Positions 6,997 through 13,126 of a stretch of DNA of 13,126 bases are shown here, one piece after another. The stretch spans positions 1 to 13,126 of the forward strand of contig JABDJW010000224.1 in NCBI GenBank assembly GCA_013002375.1. The letters run 5' to 3'. Within the stretch, counting starts at the first letter, position 1; each line of letters begins with the position of its first letter. The translations under genes were made by a program, and so were the position numbers. The notes below the pieces were generated by a model. It worked only from the letters and a program-made list of their open reading frames with translations. It had not been told where the DNA came from and did no database searches. The DNA comes from Acidimicrobiales bacterium (GTDB taxonomy: Bacteria; Actinomycetota; Acidimicrobiia; Acidimicrobiales; SHLQ01).

Positions 6997-7135
6997 GGGT
7001 CTGACCCCAAAACGGCGAGAGGGGTCTGACCCCAAACCCGCAATCGGGGTCTGACCCCAAAACGCCAACCGGGGTCTGACCCCAAACCCGCAATCGGGGT
7101 CTGACCCCTATTGGCAGTCGCAGTGCCAAAAGGTG
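6996..7135. repeat. Palindromic repeat element, copy 2 (five 13-bp palindromes plus hairpin)
   Basis: Five identical copies of GGGGTCTGACCCC start at 6996, 7021, 7046, 7071 and 7096, a strict 25-base period with 12-base spacers. The spacers are AAAACGGCGAGA, AAACCCGCAATC, AAAACGCCAACC and again AAACCCGCAATC. The element is capped on its right by a hairpin at 7111-7129 (TTGGCA, seven-base loop, TGCCAA). The right-hand 40 bases (7096-7135) are the inverted counterpart of 3767-3806. The element fills the junction between two convergent genes. It may terminate transcription from both sides. Confidence 0.92.
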
Positions 7136-7143
7136 AGGCCGGC

Positions 7144-8481
7144 CTAGGGCACGAGGTCGAGCGAGATGGTCGAGAAACGCTGCGGGCCGGTCTCGGTGAC
7201 CAGTACCTGTTCCTCCAGCTTCACGCCCTCACCGCCGGCGTGCGCTCCGACGTAGCTCTCGACAGTGAGCACCATCCCCGGCTCGAGATGGGCGTCGAAA
7301 CCCCACTCGTCCCACGCCTCCGGAAACACGACCTCTGGGTATTCGTCGCACTGACCGACGCCGTGGAACAGCACGCAGTAGTGGCGGTACTCGTCGACCG
7401 GCGGCATCCACGCCTTGTGGCAGAGATCGTGGAGGCTGGCGCCCGGCCGCAAGAGTTCGAGGTTCCGCTCGATCTGCTCGACGGCCAGCGCGTGGACGTC
7501 CTGTTGGTCCGGCGTCGGCGAGCCGCCGCCGGCGCGGAGCGTGCGGCTTATGTCGACCATCATCCCGTACGGCCCGACCAGGTCGGTGTCGTACCCGACG
7601 AGATCGCCGTCCGCGATCACCCGGCTGCTCGCCTCCTGCATCCACGGATTGGTGCGGGGGCCCGACGCCAGGATCTGGGTCTCGATCCACTCCCCCGCCC
7701 GAGCGATGTTGCCGGCGTGCAGCATGGCCCACACCTCCCGCTCGGTCATGCCGGGGGTGAGCGCCTCGGCCAGCTCGGTCATCGTCGTCTCGCAGGCGTG
7801 AACGGCGCAACGCATGGCGGCCAGTTCGTCAGGCGACTTGATGGAGCGCGCCATCTCCATCACCTCCTGGCCGAACTCGATGGTGATGCCGGCCGCCTCG
7901 AGCTCCTTGTACCCGAGGTAGTGACACTGATCGATGGCGATGCGGGCGTTGCCTCCGGCGTGGGCGGCAATGACATCGAGCATCTCGGCCGCCCAGCGAC
8001 GGGCCTTCTCGGCGTAGCGGGTGCCGGCCAGGAAGAACGTCGACCCGATGGCCGGACGAACCTCGTCGACCACGTGGCTGTGGGCGGCCAGGAACTCGCA
8101 GTCGTAGAAATCCCACACGATCACCGAGGCGTCGGCGCCGACCCAACAGTACCGGGCGCCATTGTGCATCACCCAGATCTGCATGTTGGTGCTGTCGGTG
8201 GCGTACCGGATGTTCATCGGGTCGAACAAGATGATGCCGCCGAGGTCGCGCTGGTGGAGCTGCTCGACGATGCGATCGAGCCGGTACTGCCGCATCGCGG
8301 GTAGGTCGGGAAGCGTGAGGCCGGCGGCCCGCCACTCGGCTTCGAGCTGGGGGCCCGGGCCGATCTCGAGGTGATGGTTCTCGCGGGCCGCGGCGCGGAA
8401 GTCAGCGCTGGCGAACTTGCCGGCCTCGGCCGCCACGCTGGCCGCGATCTTCCCCTGTTTACGGGCCCCCGATGTCACCAT
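7144..8481 (-). CDS. dddP: DddP-like M24-family protein, candidate DMSP lyase
   Basis: A 445-residue protein with a creatinase-type N-terminal domain (about 60-215) and an M24 'pita-bread' C-terminal domain. It matches my recollection of roseobacter DddP over long stretches: ILFDPMNIRYATDSTNMQIW (85-104), GEWIETQILASGPRTNPW (263-280) and YDTDLVGPYGMMVDISRT (297-314). All DddP metal ligands are present: D298, D300, D310, H373, E408 and E423. So are the catalytic aspartate (D379 in HGVGQCDEYP) and the active-site tyrosine (Y368). DddP cleaves dimethylsulfoniopropionate to dimethyl sulfide and acrylate in the cytoplasm and does not act as a peptidase. A related M24 dipeptidase or creatinase is the alternative, but conservation outside the metal site favours DddP. 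ATG 8481 is the chosen start; GTG 8478 lies seven bases past a TACGAT box and could start a leaderless mRNA. Confidence 0.85.
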   Translation of the reverse strand: MVTSGARKQGKIAASVAAEAGKFASADFRAAARENHHLEIGPGPQLEAEWRAAGLTLPDLPAMRQYRLDRIVEQLHQRDLGGIILFDPMNIRYATDSTNMQIWVMHNGARYCWVGADASVIVWDFYDCEFLAAHSHVVDEVRPAIGSTFFLAGTRYAEKARRWAAEMLDVIAAHAGGNARIAIDQCHYLGYKELEAAGITIEFGQEVMEMARSIKSPDELAAMRCAVHACETTMTELAEALTPGMTEREVWAMLHAGNIARAGEWIETQILASGPRTNPWMQEASSRVIADGDLVGYDTDLVGPYGMMVDISRTLRAGGGSPTPDQQDVHALAVEQIERNLELLRPGASLHDLCHKAWMPPVDEYRHYCVLFHGVGQCDEYPEVVFPEAWDEWGFDAHLEPGMVLTVESYVGAHAGGEGVKLEEQVLVTETGPQRFSTISLDLVP

Positions 8482-8485
8482 CGCG

Positions 8486-8491
8486 ATCGTA
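8486..8491 (-). promoter_or_regulatory. Candidate -10 box (TACGAT) for the dddP-like gene
   Basis: TACGAT on the minus strand ends four bases before ATG 8481 and seven bases before the in-frame GTG at 8478. This fits a leaderless transcript starting at the GTG. No Shine-Dalgarno precedes either codon. No convincing -35 hexamer sits at 16-18 bases. Confidence 0.35.
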
Positions 8492-8524
8492 CCGCAGCCA
8501 CTCTGGCGCGGATTTTCCTGGGGA

Positions 8525-8549
8525 GTTGACCACCGCGACGGTGGTCAAC
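8525..8549. promoter_or_regulatory. Perfect 11-bp inverted repeat between the DinB-like gene and the dddP-like gene
   Basis: GTTGACCACCG, loop CGA, CGGTGGTCAAC: every base of both arms pairs. It lies 25 bases after the stop of the DinB-like gene and 43 bases before the dddP-like start. It could be an operator upstream of the dddP promoter, since TGGTC/GACCA half-sites are typical of GntR/FadR-type regulators, or a terminator of the upstream gene. The lack of a T-rich tail and the near-palindromic tight loop favour a protein-binding site slightly. Confidence 0.5.
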
Positions 8550-8574
8550 CACGCGAATATTCCGATGGTCGGTC

Positions 8575-9129
8575 TCAGACGCGGCGGCCGAGGAAGGCCG
8601 CGAGTTGCGAAGCCGCGTTGGCGCCTTCAGGAGCCTGCTGCTCGAGGCCGAAGATGTCGCCCTCTTCGGAGCGGAATGCGGGCTGGATCGACTGCTGCGA
8701 CGCGGCCAGCAATTGCTGGGCCATCTCCGGGGCGAGGTTATTGTCCTGCCCGGTGGCGGTCGCGAGATCCCAGGCGTGGGTGAAGGTGTCGGTGACGGCC
8801 AGCCCCAACAACGCGGCGGCCGGCATGTCGCCGAAGCCCGGGTTCACGGTGCGCTCCATGGCGCCTTCCTCGGCGAAGGCCGCTTTGGCCGCGTCCGCGG
8901 CCTCGGCGAACGCGGCGTTGTAGTCGCCCTGGCTGGCGCCGTCGCCGCTCTGCATCTCCGAGCCGTCCACCCCGGCCCGGGCCCAGTGCTGCGAGCCGAC
9001 GAGATGATCGATGAGTTGGCCGACGTTCCACTTCGCGCACGGCGTGGAGTTCTCGAGTTGGTCGGCCGACACGTTGGCCATCACCTGGGCGGCGATCGAC
9101 TGGGCTTGGCCGAGGATTTCGGGGTTCAT
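8575..9129 (-). CDS. TIGR03086-type DinB/maleylpyruvate-isomerase-fold protein
   Basis: A 184-residue protein with the two signatures of the actinobacterial DinB-like family. One is STPCAKWNVGQLIDHLVGSQHW (first broken at about residues 28-49), with H42 as metal ligand. The other is VTDTFTHAWDLATATGQ (about 112-128), with D114 and H118 at the remaining ligand positions. The characterised relative, mycothiol-dependent maleylpyruvate isomerase, uses His/Glu/His, so an aspartate replaces the glutamate here. These proteins are cytoplasmic metal-binding four-helix bundles thought to use mycothiol; the substrate is unknown. The start at 9129 is set by AAGGAG six bases upstream. An open frame continues 15 codons upstream but would place this ribosome site inside the gene. 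No neighbour indicates its pathway. Confidence 0.85.
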   Translation of the reverse strand: MNPEILGQAQSIAAQVMANVSADQLENSTPCAKWNVGQLIDHLVGSQHWARAGVDGSEMQSGDGASQGDYNAAFAEAADAAKAAFAEEGAMERTVNPGFGDMPAAALLGLAVTDTFTHAWDLATATGQDNNLAPEMAQQLLAASQQSIQPAFRSEEGDIFGLEQQAPEGANAASQLAAFLGRRV

Positions 9130-9239
9130 TTGCATCTCCTTTTTGGTGGCCGACGACCACTCGGAGATGCACACTAATGCTCGCGCCGACGCTACGACAG
9201 AGCGAAATCTCTACTCGGTAACGGTGAGAAACAGATCCG

Positions 9240-9677
9240 CTAGCGGTCGAGTTGGAGGGTGACGACTTCAGGCCCTTCACAACCGGCGGGAACCGCCAGC
9301 TTCACACCCCGAAGGTCAACAGGCGACTCGAGCTCCACCGTCGCGATTCCTTCAGGGAACTCAGACGATCGTCCAATCATATCGAGCGCGCAGGCAGTGT
9401 GAATCCAGCAGCGATCGCGCTTTCGGCCGTGCGCCGTAAGGCTGAGCTCTTCACCGGCGAGCGTCGCCTCCAGGCGCTCGAACTCTAGGCAGCGCCCAGC
9501 AAAATCGGGACTCGGACCGACCGTCACCTGCAACGTATGGGGATCGAGCAACACCGGCAGACCCCACCCCAACTCCACGGGAGTGGTGGGCTCGGCGGCC
9601 CGACCCAGCAGGACGGCCGACACGCCGACCAAGACCAGCACGGCAACGAAAGAAGCGAACGCGAGCCTGGGACTCAT
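9240..9677 (-). CDS. Small membrane-anchored protein with four cysteines, function unknown
   Basis: A 145-residue protein with a single N-terminal hydrophobic helix (about 6-24, FASFVAVLVLVGVSAVLL) that is an uncleaved anchor or signal peptide. An extracytoplasmic domain follows with cysteines at 63, 90, 96 and 133, enough for two disulfides. The tail reads SPVDLRGVKLAVPAGCEGPE and ends in VTLQLDR. I do not recognise the family. The start is supported by GGAG five bases upstream of ATG 9677. The ATG overlaps the TGA of a short upstream reading frame (ATGA), so the two may be translationally coupled. That upstream frame encodes a related C-terminus, so this gene belongs to a locally duplicated family. 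The perfect palindrome CCGCTAGCGG (9237-9246) spans its stop codon. Confidence 0.7.
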   Translation of the reverse strand: MSPRLAFASFVAVLVLVGVSAVLLGRAAEPTTPVELGWGLPVLLDPHTLQVTVGPSPDFAGRCLEFERLEATLAGEELSLTAHGRKRDRCWIHTACALDMIGRSSEFPEGIATVELESPVDLRGVKLAVPAGCEGPEVVTLQLDR

Positions 9678-9817
9678 CGCGACTCCAGCTCCAGCGTGAC
9701 CGGGCCCATTGGTGAACTCGGGCAGTTCACTTTGATGCCACCGATCAGTCGCACGCCGATCAGGCTCTGCGGCGATATGCAGCTCGCGCCCGAATATTCC
9801 GGGACTGCGAGCGACCG
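9674..9817 (-). pseudogene. C-terminal remnant of a paralogue of the adjacent small membrane protein
   Basis: Between the malate synthase stop and the next start is a 47-codon open frame with no normal start near its beginning. Its second half reads SPQSLIGVRLIGG and ends NCPSSPMGPVTLELESR. This aligns with the tail of the neighbouring 145-residue protein (SPVDLRGVKLAVPAGC, then VTLQLDR): shared SP, L, GV(K/R)L, Cys, Pro and VTL(Q/E)L in order. The N-terminal three quarters, including the membrane helix, are missing. The frame begins directly after the malate synthase TAG and ends in an ATGA overlap with the intact paralogue. The simplest reading is a tandem duplicate cut down by deletion. 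A short GTG-initiated peptide of 26 residues could still be made. Confidence 0.6.
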
Positions 9818-11974
9818 CTACGAGCCCTTGAGTTCGCGGCGGCGGGCGTGGAGGATCGGCTCGGTGTAGCCCGACGGTTGTTCGACGCCCGACAGCACGA
9901 GATCGAGCGCGGCCTTGAAGGCATAGCCGTCGAAGTCGGGGGCCATCGGCGTGTACTCAGGATCGTCGGCGTTCTGGCCGTCGACCACGGCGGCCATCTT
10001 CTGGAACGTGGCCTCGACCTGGTCCTTCGACACCACGCCGTGGTGCAACCAGTTGGCCATGTGTTGCGACGAGATGCGGCAGGTGGCGCGATCCTCCATC
10101 AGACCGACGTCGTTAATGTCGGGCACCTTCGAGCAGCCCACGCCCTGATCGACCCACCGCACGACATAGCCGAGGATGCCCTGGGCGTTGTTGTCGAGCT
10201 CAGCCTGCTTGTCGGTATCGGACCACGACGCCGCGGCATCGACCGGGATGTGCAACAGATCGTCGACGGTCGAGCGGGGCCCGCCGGCCGCGATCTCGTC
10301 CTGACGGGCCAGCACATCGACCTGGTGATAGTGCGTGGCGTGCAGCGTTGCTGCGGTCGGTGATGGCACCCAAGCGCAGTTGGCGCCCGACTTCGGGTGG
10401 CCGATCTTCTGCTCGAGCATGTCGCCCATCAGATCGGGCGCGGCCCACATGCCCTTGCCGATCTGGGCGACGCCCCGCAGCCCGCAGGCCAGGCCGGTGT
10501 CGACGTTCCAATCCTCGTAGGCGCCGATCCAGCCCTGGGCCTTCATCTCGGTCTTGCGTACCATCGGCCCGGCCAGCATCGAGGTGTGGATCTCGTCGCC
10601 GGTGCGATCGAGGAAGCCGGTGTTGATGAACGCGATGCGGCTCTTGATGGCCCGGATGCATTCCTTGAGGTTCAGCGTGGTGCGGCGCTCCTCGTCCATC
10701 AGCCCGAGCTTCACCGTGTTGCGAGGCAGGCCCAGTGCGTCCTCGACCCGATCGAACGTCTCGTTGCAGAACGCCGCTTCGTCGGGGCCGTGCATCTTGG
10801 GCTTCACCACGTAGATCGAGCCGTGCCGGCTGTTGCGCTCGCCGGCGTTCTTGGCCACGTCGTGCATGCCGCACAAGGTGGTCATCATGGCGTCGAGCAG
10901 GCCCTCGGGCACCTCGTTGCCGTCGCGATCGAGCACCGCCGGGGTGGTCATCAGGTGGCCGACGTTGCGCACCCACATCAGGGCTCGCCCCGGCTTGTCG
11001 ATCGTGCCGCCGTCGGGTGCGGTGTAGGAGCGGTCGGCGTGAAGGGCCCTGGTGAAGGTGGAATCGCCCTTGGTCACCGTCTCGGTCAGGTCGCCCTTCA
11101 TCAAGCCGAGCCAGTTGCCGTAGGCCAGCGCCTTGTCCTCGGCGTCGACCGCGGCGACCGAATCCTCGCAGTCCATGATGGCGGTGATCGCCGCCTCGAG
11201 CAGGACATCGGCCACGCCGGCCGAGTCGGTCGAGCCGATGTTGTGGTCGCGGTCGATGATGATGTTGATGCCCAGGCTGTGGTGGGTGAGCAGCACGTCG
11301 TCGGGCGCGGCCGCGTCGCCGGTGTAGCCGCTGAACAGACCCGGGTCGGCCAGGCCCGTCGAGCCCTCGGCCAGAGCGGCGACGAGCGCACCGTCGACCA
11401 CCGAGTACCCGGTGACGTCAGCATGCGAACCCGAGGCCAGCGGCGCGACCTCGTCGAGGAAGTTCTTGGCCCAGGCAATGACGCGATCGCCCCGAGCAGG
11501 ATCGAACGGGCCTCCCGCCGGCAGATCGCCCATGGCATCGGTGCCGTACAGCGCGTCGTACAGCGATCCCCAGCGGGCGTTGGCCGCGTTCAGGGCGTAG
11601 CGAGCGTTCATCACCGGCACCACCAGCTGCGGGCCGGGCACGGTCGCCACCTCCGGGTCGACTCCTTCGGTGTCGACCGCGAAATCGGGCCCCTCGGGCA
11701 GCAGGTAGCCGAGCTCCTCGAGAAAGGCCCGGTACTCGGCCGCATCGCCCACGCCGTTGTCCTGATGCCACCGATCGATCGCGGCCTGCATGGCCGCGCG
11801 CACCTCGAGCAGTTCGCGGTTGCGGGGCGCTAAGTCGTGGATCAGCGCGGAGAGCGACGCCCAGAACGCGTCGGCCTCGATGCCGGTGCCGGGCAACGCC
11901 TGGTCGACGACCAAGCGGTACAGCGGCTCGCCGACCTGGAGATCGGCAGCGGCAACGTAGGTGGTGGAAGTCAT
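9818..11974 (-). CDS. glcB: Malate synthase G
   Basis: A 718-residue enzyme, matching the usual length of the G isoform (E. coli 723, M. tuberculosis 741). It condenses glyoxylate with acetyl-CoA to give malate and CoA in the cytoplasm, closing the glyoxylate shunt or using glycolate-derived glyoxylate. Diagnostic segments and residues are R336 in ALMWVRNVGHLMT, the magnesium ligands E428 (LMDEERRTT) and D456 (GFLDRTGDEIHTS), and the catalytic base D628 (LMEDRATCRISSQHMANW). The C-terminus ends GYTEPILHARRRELKGS, as expected for an intact protein. The start at 11974 has GAGAGG six bases upstream. No isocitrate lyase is in the window, so its glyoxylate source is unknown. A TACCAT box at 12022-12027 (minus strand) is a weak promoter candidate. 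Confidence 0.97.
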   Translation of the reverse strand: MTSTTYVAAADLQVGEPLYRLVVDQALPGTGIEADAFWASLSALIHDLAPRNRELLEVRAAMQAAIDRWHQDNGVGDAAEYRAFLEELGYLLPEGPDFAVDTEGVDPEVATVPGPQLVVPVMNARYALNAANARWGSLYDALYGTDAMGDLPAGGPFDPARGDRVIAWAKNFLDEVAPLASGSHADVTGYSVVDGALVAALAEGSTGLADPGLFSGYTGDAAAPDDVLLTHHSLGINIIIDRDHNIGSTDSAGVADVLLEAAITAIMDCEDSVAAVDAEDKALAYGNWLGLMKGDLTETVTKGDSTFTRALHADRSYTAPDGGTIDKPGRALMWVRNVGHLMTTPAVLDRDGNEVPEGLLDAMMTTLCGMHDVAKNAGERNSRHGSIYVVKPKMHGPDEAAFCNETFDRVEDALGLPRNTVKLGLMDEERRTTLNLKECIRAIKSRIAFINTGFLDRTGDEIHTSMLAGPMVRKTEMKAQGWIGAYEDWNVDTGLACGLRGVAQIGKGMWAAPDLMGDMLEQKIGHPKSGANCAWVPSPTAATLHATHYHQVDVLARQDEIAAGGPRSTVDDLLHIPVDAAASWSDTDKQAELDNNAQGILGYVVRWVDQGVGCSKVPDINDVGLMEDRATCRISSQHMANWLHHGVVSKDQVEATFQKMAAVVDGQNADDPEYTPMAPDFDGYAFKAALDLVLSGVEQPSGYTEPILHARRRELKGS

Positions 11975-12073
11975 GGACGGCCTCTCAGCGCGATTCGGGA
12001 ACGGCGATTCGTCGACCTTGCATGGTACGAAACCCGCGGCCGACTCACGCAGTCGGGCTCGCTTCGCCGAAGG

Positions 12074-13126
12074 CTACGAGGGCACCGGGGCGGGTGGGTT
12101 GTGGTTCCAATCCCACTGCTTGGTACCGGTCGCATCGGTTTGCGAGCGTTGGGTGATCTCCCAGGCCAACGTACGTCCCGCGCCACCGTTGGGGTGCGGC
12201 CCCATGGCCATGCCGCTCGAATGGCGGGCGTCGGCGTGCCAGGCGTACAGCCCGACCCCGGCCGGCGCCAGGTTGTAGACCGCCTGCACGGTGGTCCAGC
12301 GCGAGGTCGGGCGGGAACCGCCGAGGGTGTGATGGCCGCCGATCTCGCCCACCGCAATGGCCAGACCCTTGTTGTTGGCCGATTGCAGATACGACTGGAT
12401 GTCCTGGGTACGACCGTCCCACCGCTCGTAGAAGTGCACGGTGTACATGATGTTGTCGTACATCTGGTTCACCTGCTGGCCGTAGGTGAGCACGGTCGAG
12501 TGGCTCGGCGTGTAGGCGCCCTGAGCCCGACCCTGACCCCAGTGCGATTCGTTCAGCACGACCACGGCATCGGATTCGGCGCGGATGGCGTCGATCACCG
12601 GCACGTGCCAGTCGATCCAGGCATCGTCATCGGTGACGTCGCCGTCGGTGTAGTTGTACGTCGAAGTCGGCGAGCCCCCGGGCTCGTTGTACGGGTTGAA
12701 CCACACGCAGGGATTGTCGGCGTAGCGCTCGGCCATCGCACCGAAGCGGTTCGCTTGGGCCTGACGCTGCGCCGGTGTCGGATCCTGACCGGTCAGATTG
12801 TGATCGGTGATCATCACGACCATGCCGGCGTCGGTGAACAGGCCGATCACCCGGTGCACGACCGCATCGTCGAACACCTGCGGCCCGGCCTGCGAGTTGA
12901 CGTTGAGTCGGATGGAGTTGAACTGCCAATCGTCTCGCAACACGGCGACATCGGCCGCGGTGATCTGGTCGGCCGAGTTGTTCTCGAAGAACGCGCCGTC
13001 GAAGTGACGGCCGGCGGCCAGGTTGATGCCCTTGGGCAGGAACCAGCTGCCATCGGTGTCGCGGATGCCGGCGCGGTTCTCGTCGATGGCGAACTCGCCG
13101 GCGGCGCAGCGGCCGTCGTTCGGGGG
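12074..13126 (-). CDS. Glycoside hydrolase family 5 (endoglucanase/mannanase type), C-terminal part (runs off right edge)
   Basis: The frame is open from the right edge to a TAG at 12074-12076, giving 350 visible residues; the true start lies outside. A GH5 TIM barrel is evident. FLPKGINLAAG comes near the visible N-terminus, followed by the conserved arginine R73 (SIRLNVN), acid/base E148 (WFNPYNEPGG), YTVHFYERW, nucleophile E261 (AVGEIGGHHT) and an aromatic at the last strand (GLYAWHADARHSSG). GH5 enzymes cleave beta-1,4-glucans, mannans or related polysaccharides with retention of configuration, usually outside the cell. A signal peptide or carbohydrate-binding module may lie off the edge. 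The protein ends with a short proline-rich tail (NHNPPAPVPS). A GTG at 12941-12943 is an internal codon and not the start, since family-typical sequence precedes it. Substrate specificity is not readable. Confidence 0.88.
   Translation of the reverse strand, partial: PPNDGRCAAGEFAIDENRAGIRDTDGSWFLPKGINLAAGRHFDGAFFENNSADQITAADVAVLRDDWQFNSIRLNVNSQAGPQVFDDAVVHRVIGLFTDAGMVVMITDHNLTGQDPTPAQRQAQANRFGAMAERYADNPCVWFNPYNEPGGSPTSTYNYTDGDVTDDDAWIDWHVPVIDAIRAESDAVVVLNESHWGQGRAQGAYTPSHSTVLTYGQQVNQMYDNIMYTVHFYERWDGRTQDIQSYLQSANNKGLAIAVGEIGGHHTLGGSRPTSRWTTVQAVYNLAPAGVGLYAWHADARHSSGMAMGPHPNGGAGRTLAWEITQRSQTDATGTKQWDWNHNPPAPVPS

Noticed and set aside
6996..7108. CRISPR array
   Set aside because: Repeats are only 13 bp, palindromic, with 12-bp spacers, two of which are identical. 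CRISPR repeats and spacers are over 20 bases, and no cas gene is present.
3767..7135. Composite transposon bounded by insertion sequences
   Set aside because: The bracketing elements are about 100-140 bases, non-coding and without a transposase or visible target-site duplication; only a non-autonomous repeat can be supported.
7111..8304. Long plus-strand open frame of 397 codons opposite the dddP-like gene
   Set aside because: It is the high-GC shadow of the minus-strand gene, with low-complexity Arg/Gly/Val/His/Asp composition and no recognisable motif.
9130..9174. Upstream start (codon at 9172-9174) for the DinB-like protein
   Set aside because: AAGGAG lies six bases before ATG 9129, a normal ribosome site; the extra 15 residues are not family-like and would include the ribosome site.
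9130..9239. Promoter for the DinB-like gene (TAGTGT at 9171-9176, minus strand)
   Set aside because: The upstream hexamer at 17 bases (TGTCGT) is a poor -35 match; not strong enough to list.
10397..11833. 478-codon plus-strand open frame opposite malate synthase
   Set aside because: Malate synthase G motifs run uninterrupted on the minus strand; the opposite frame has biased composition and no domain.
12060..12076. Terminator for the GH5 gene (CTTCGGCGAAG around its stop codon)
   Set aside because: The stem is only five bases, with no U-tract; too weak to annotate.

Overview
The window reads as a chromosomal segment of a high-GC actinobacterium. The supports are strong G/C bias at third codon positions, a TIGR03086-type (mycothiol-dependent maleylpyruvate isomerase fold) protein, a malate synthase G of the actinobacterial/enterobacterial type, and a possible leaderless promoter. 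A marine or coastal Acidimicrobiia-like lineage would fit the DddP-type DMSP lyase candidate, but that placement is inference. No tRNA, rRNA, transposase, integrase or true CRISPR array was seen.

Layout. Bases 1-532 (minus) hold the N-terminus of an RND/MMPL-type membrane exporter, divergent from a full-length LacZ-type GH2 beta-galactosidase (605-3739, plus). LacZ converges on a zinc-dependent MDR alcohol dehydrogenase (3866-4957, minus), and a palindromic repeat element fills the gap. The dehydrogenase diverges from a crotonase-fold protein (5080-5895, plus). This is followed by a small lipoprotein (5961-6305) and, overlapping it, an uncharacterised protein with a nuclease-like N-terminus and a probable winged-helix C-terminus (6295-6996). 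That gene converges on a DddP-like M24 protein (7144-8481, minus), and a second, longer copy of the palindromic element fills that gap. The rest of the window is on the minus strand: a DinB/TIGR03086 protein (8575-9129), a small membrane-anchored Cys-rich protein (9240-9677), a 47-codon remnant of a paralogue of it (9674-9817), malate synthase G (9818-11974), and a GH5 glycoside hydrolase that runs off the right edge (12074-13126).

How the parts may work together. The two hydrolases at the ends point to polysaccharide and beta-galactoside use. Malate synthase feeds glyoxylate and acetyl-CoA into the TCA cycle. The DddP candidate would release DMS and acrylate from the algal osmolyte DMSP. The dehydrogenase and crotonase sit one intergenic region away and could in principle act on C3 or other acyl intermediates, but the crotonase lacks the standard hydratase glutamates, so that link is weak.

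The most distinctive features are the two inverted copies of a structured repeat element: a capping hairpin followed by 13-bp palindromes at an exact 25-bp period. They bracket a 3.1-kb block, and each occupies a convergent gene junction. No intergenic stretch reaches 300 bases.
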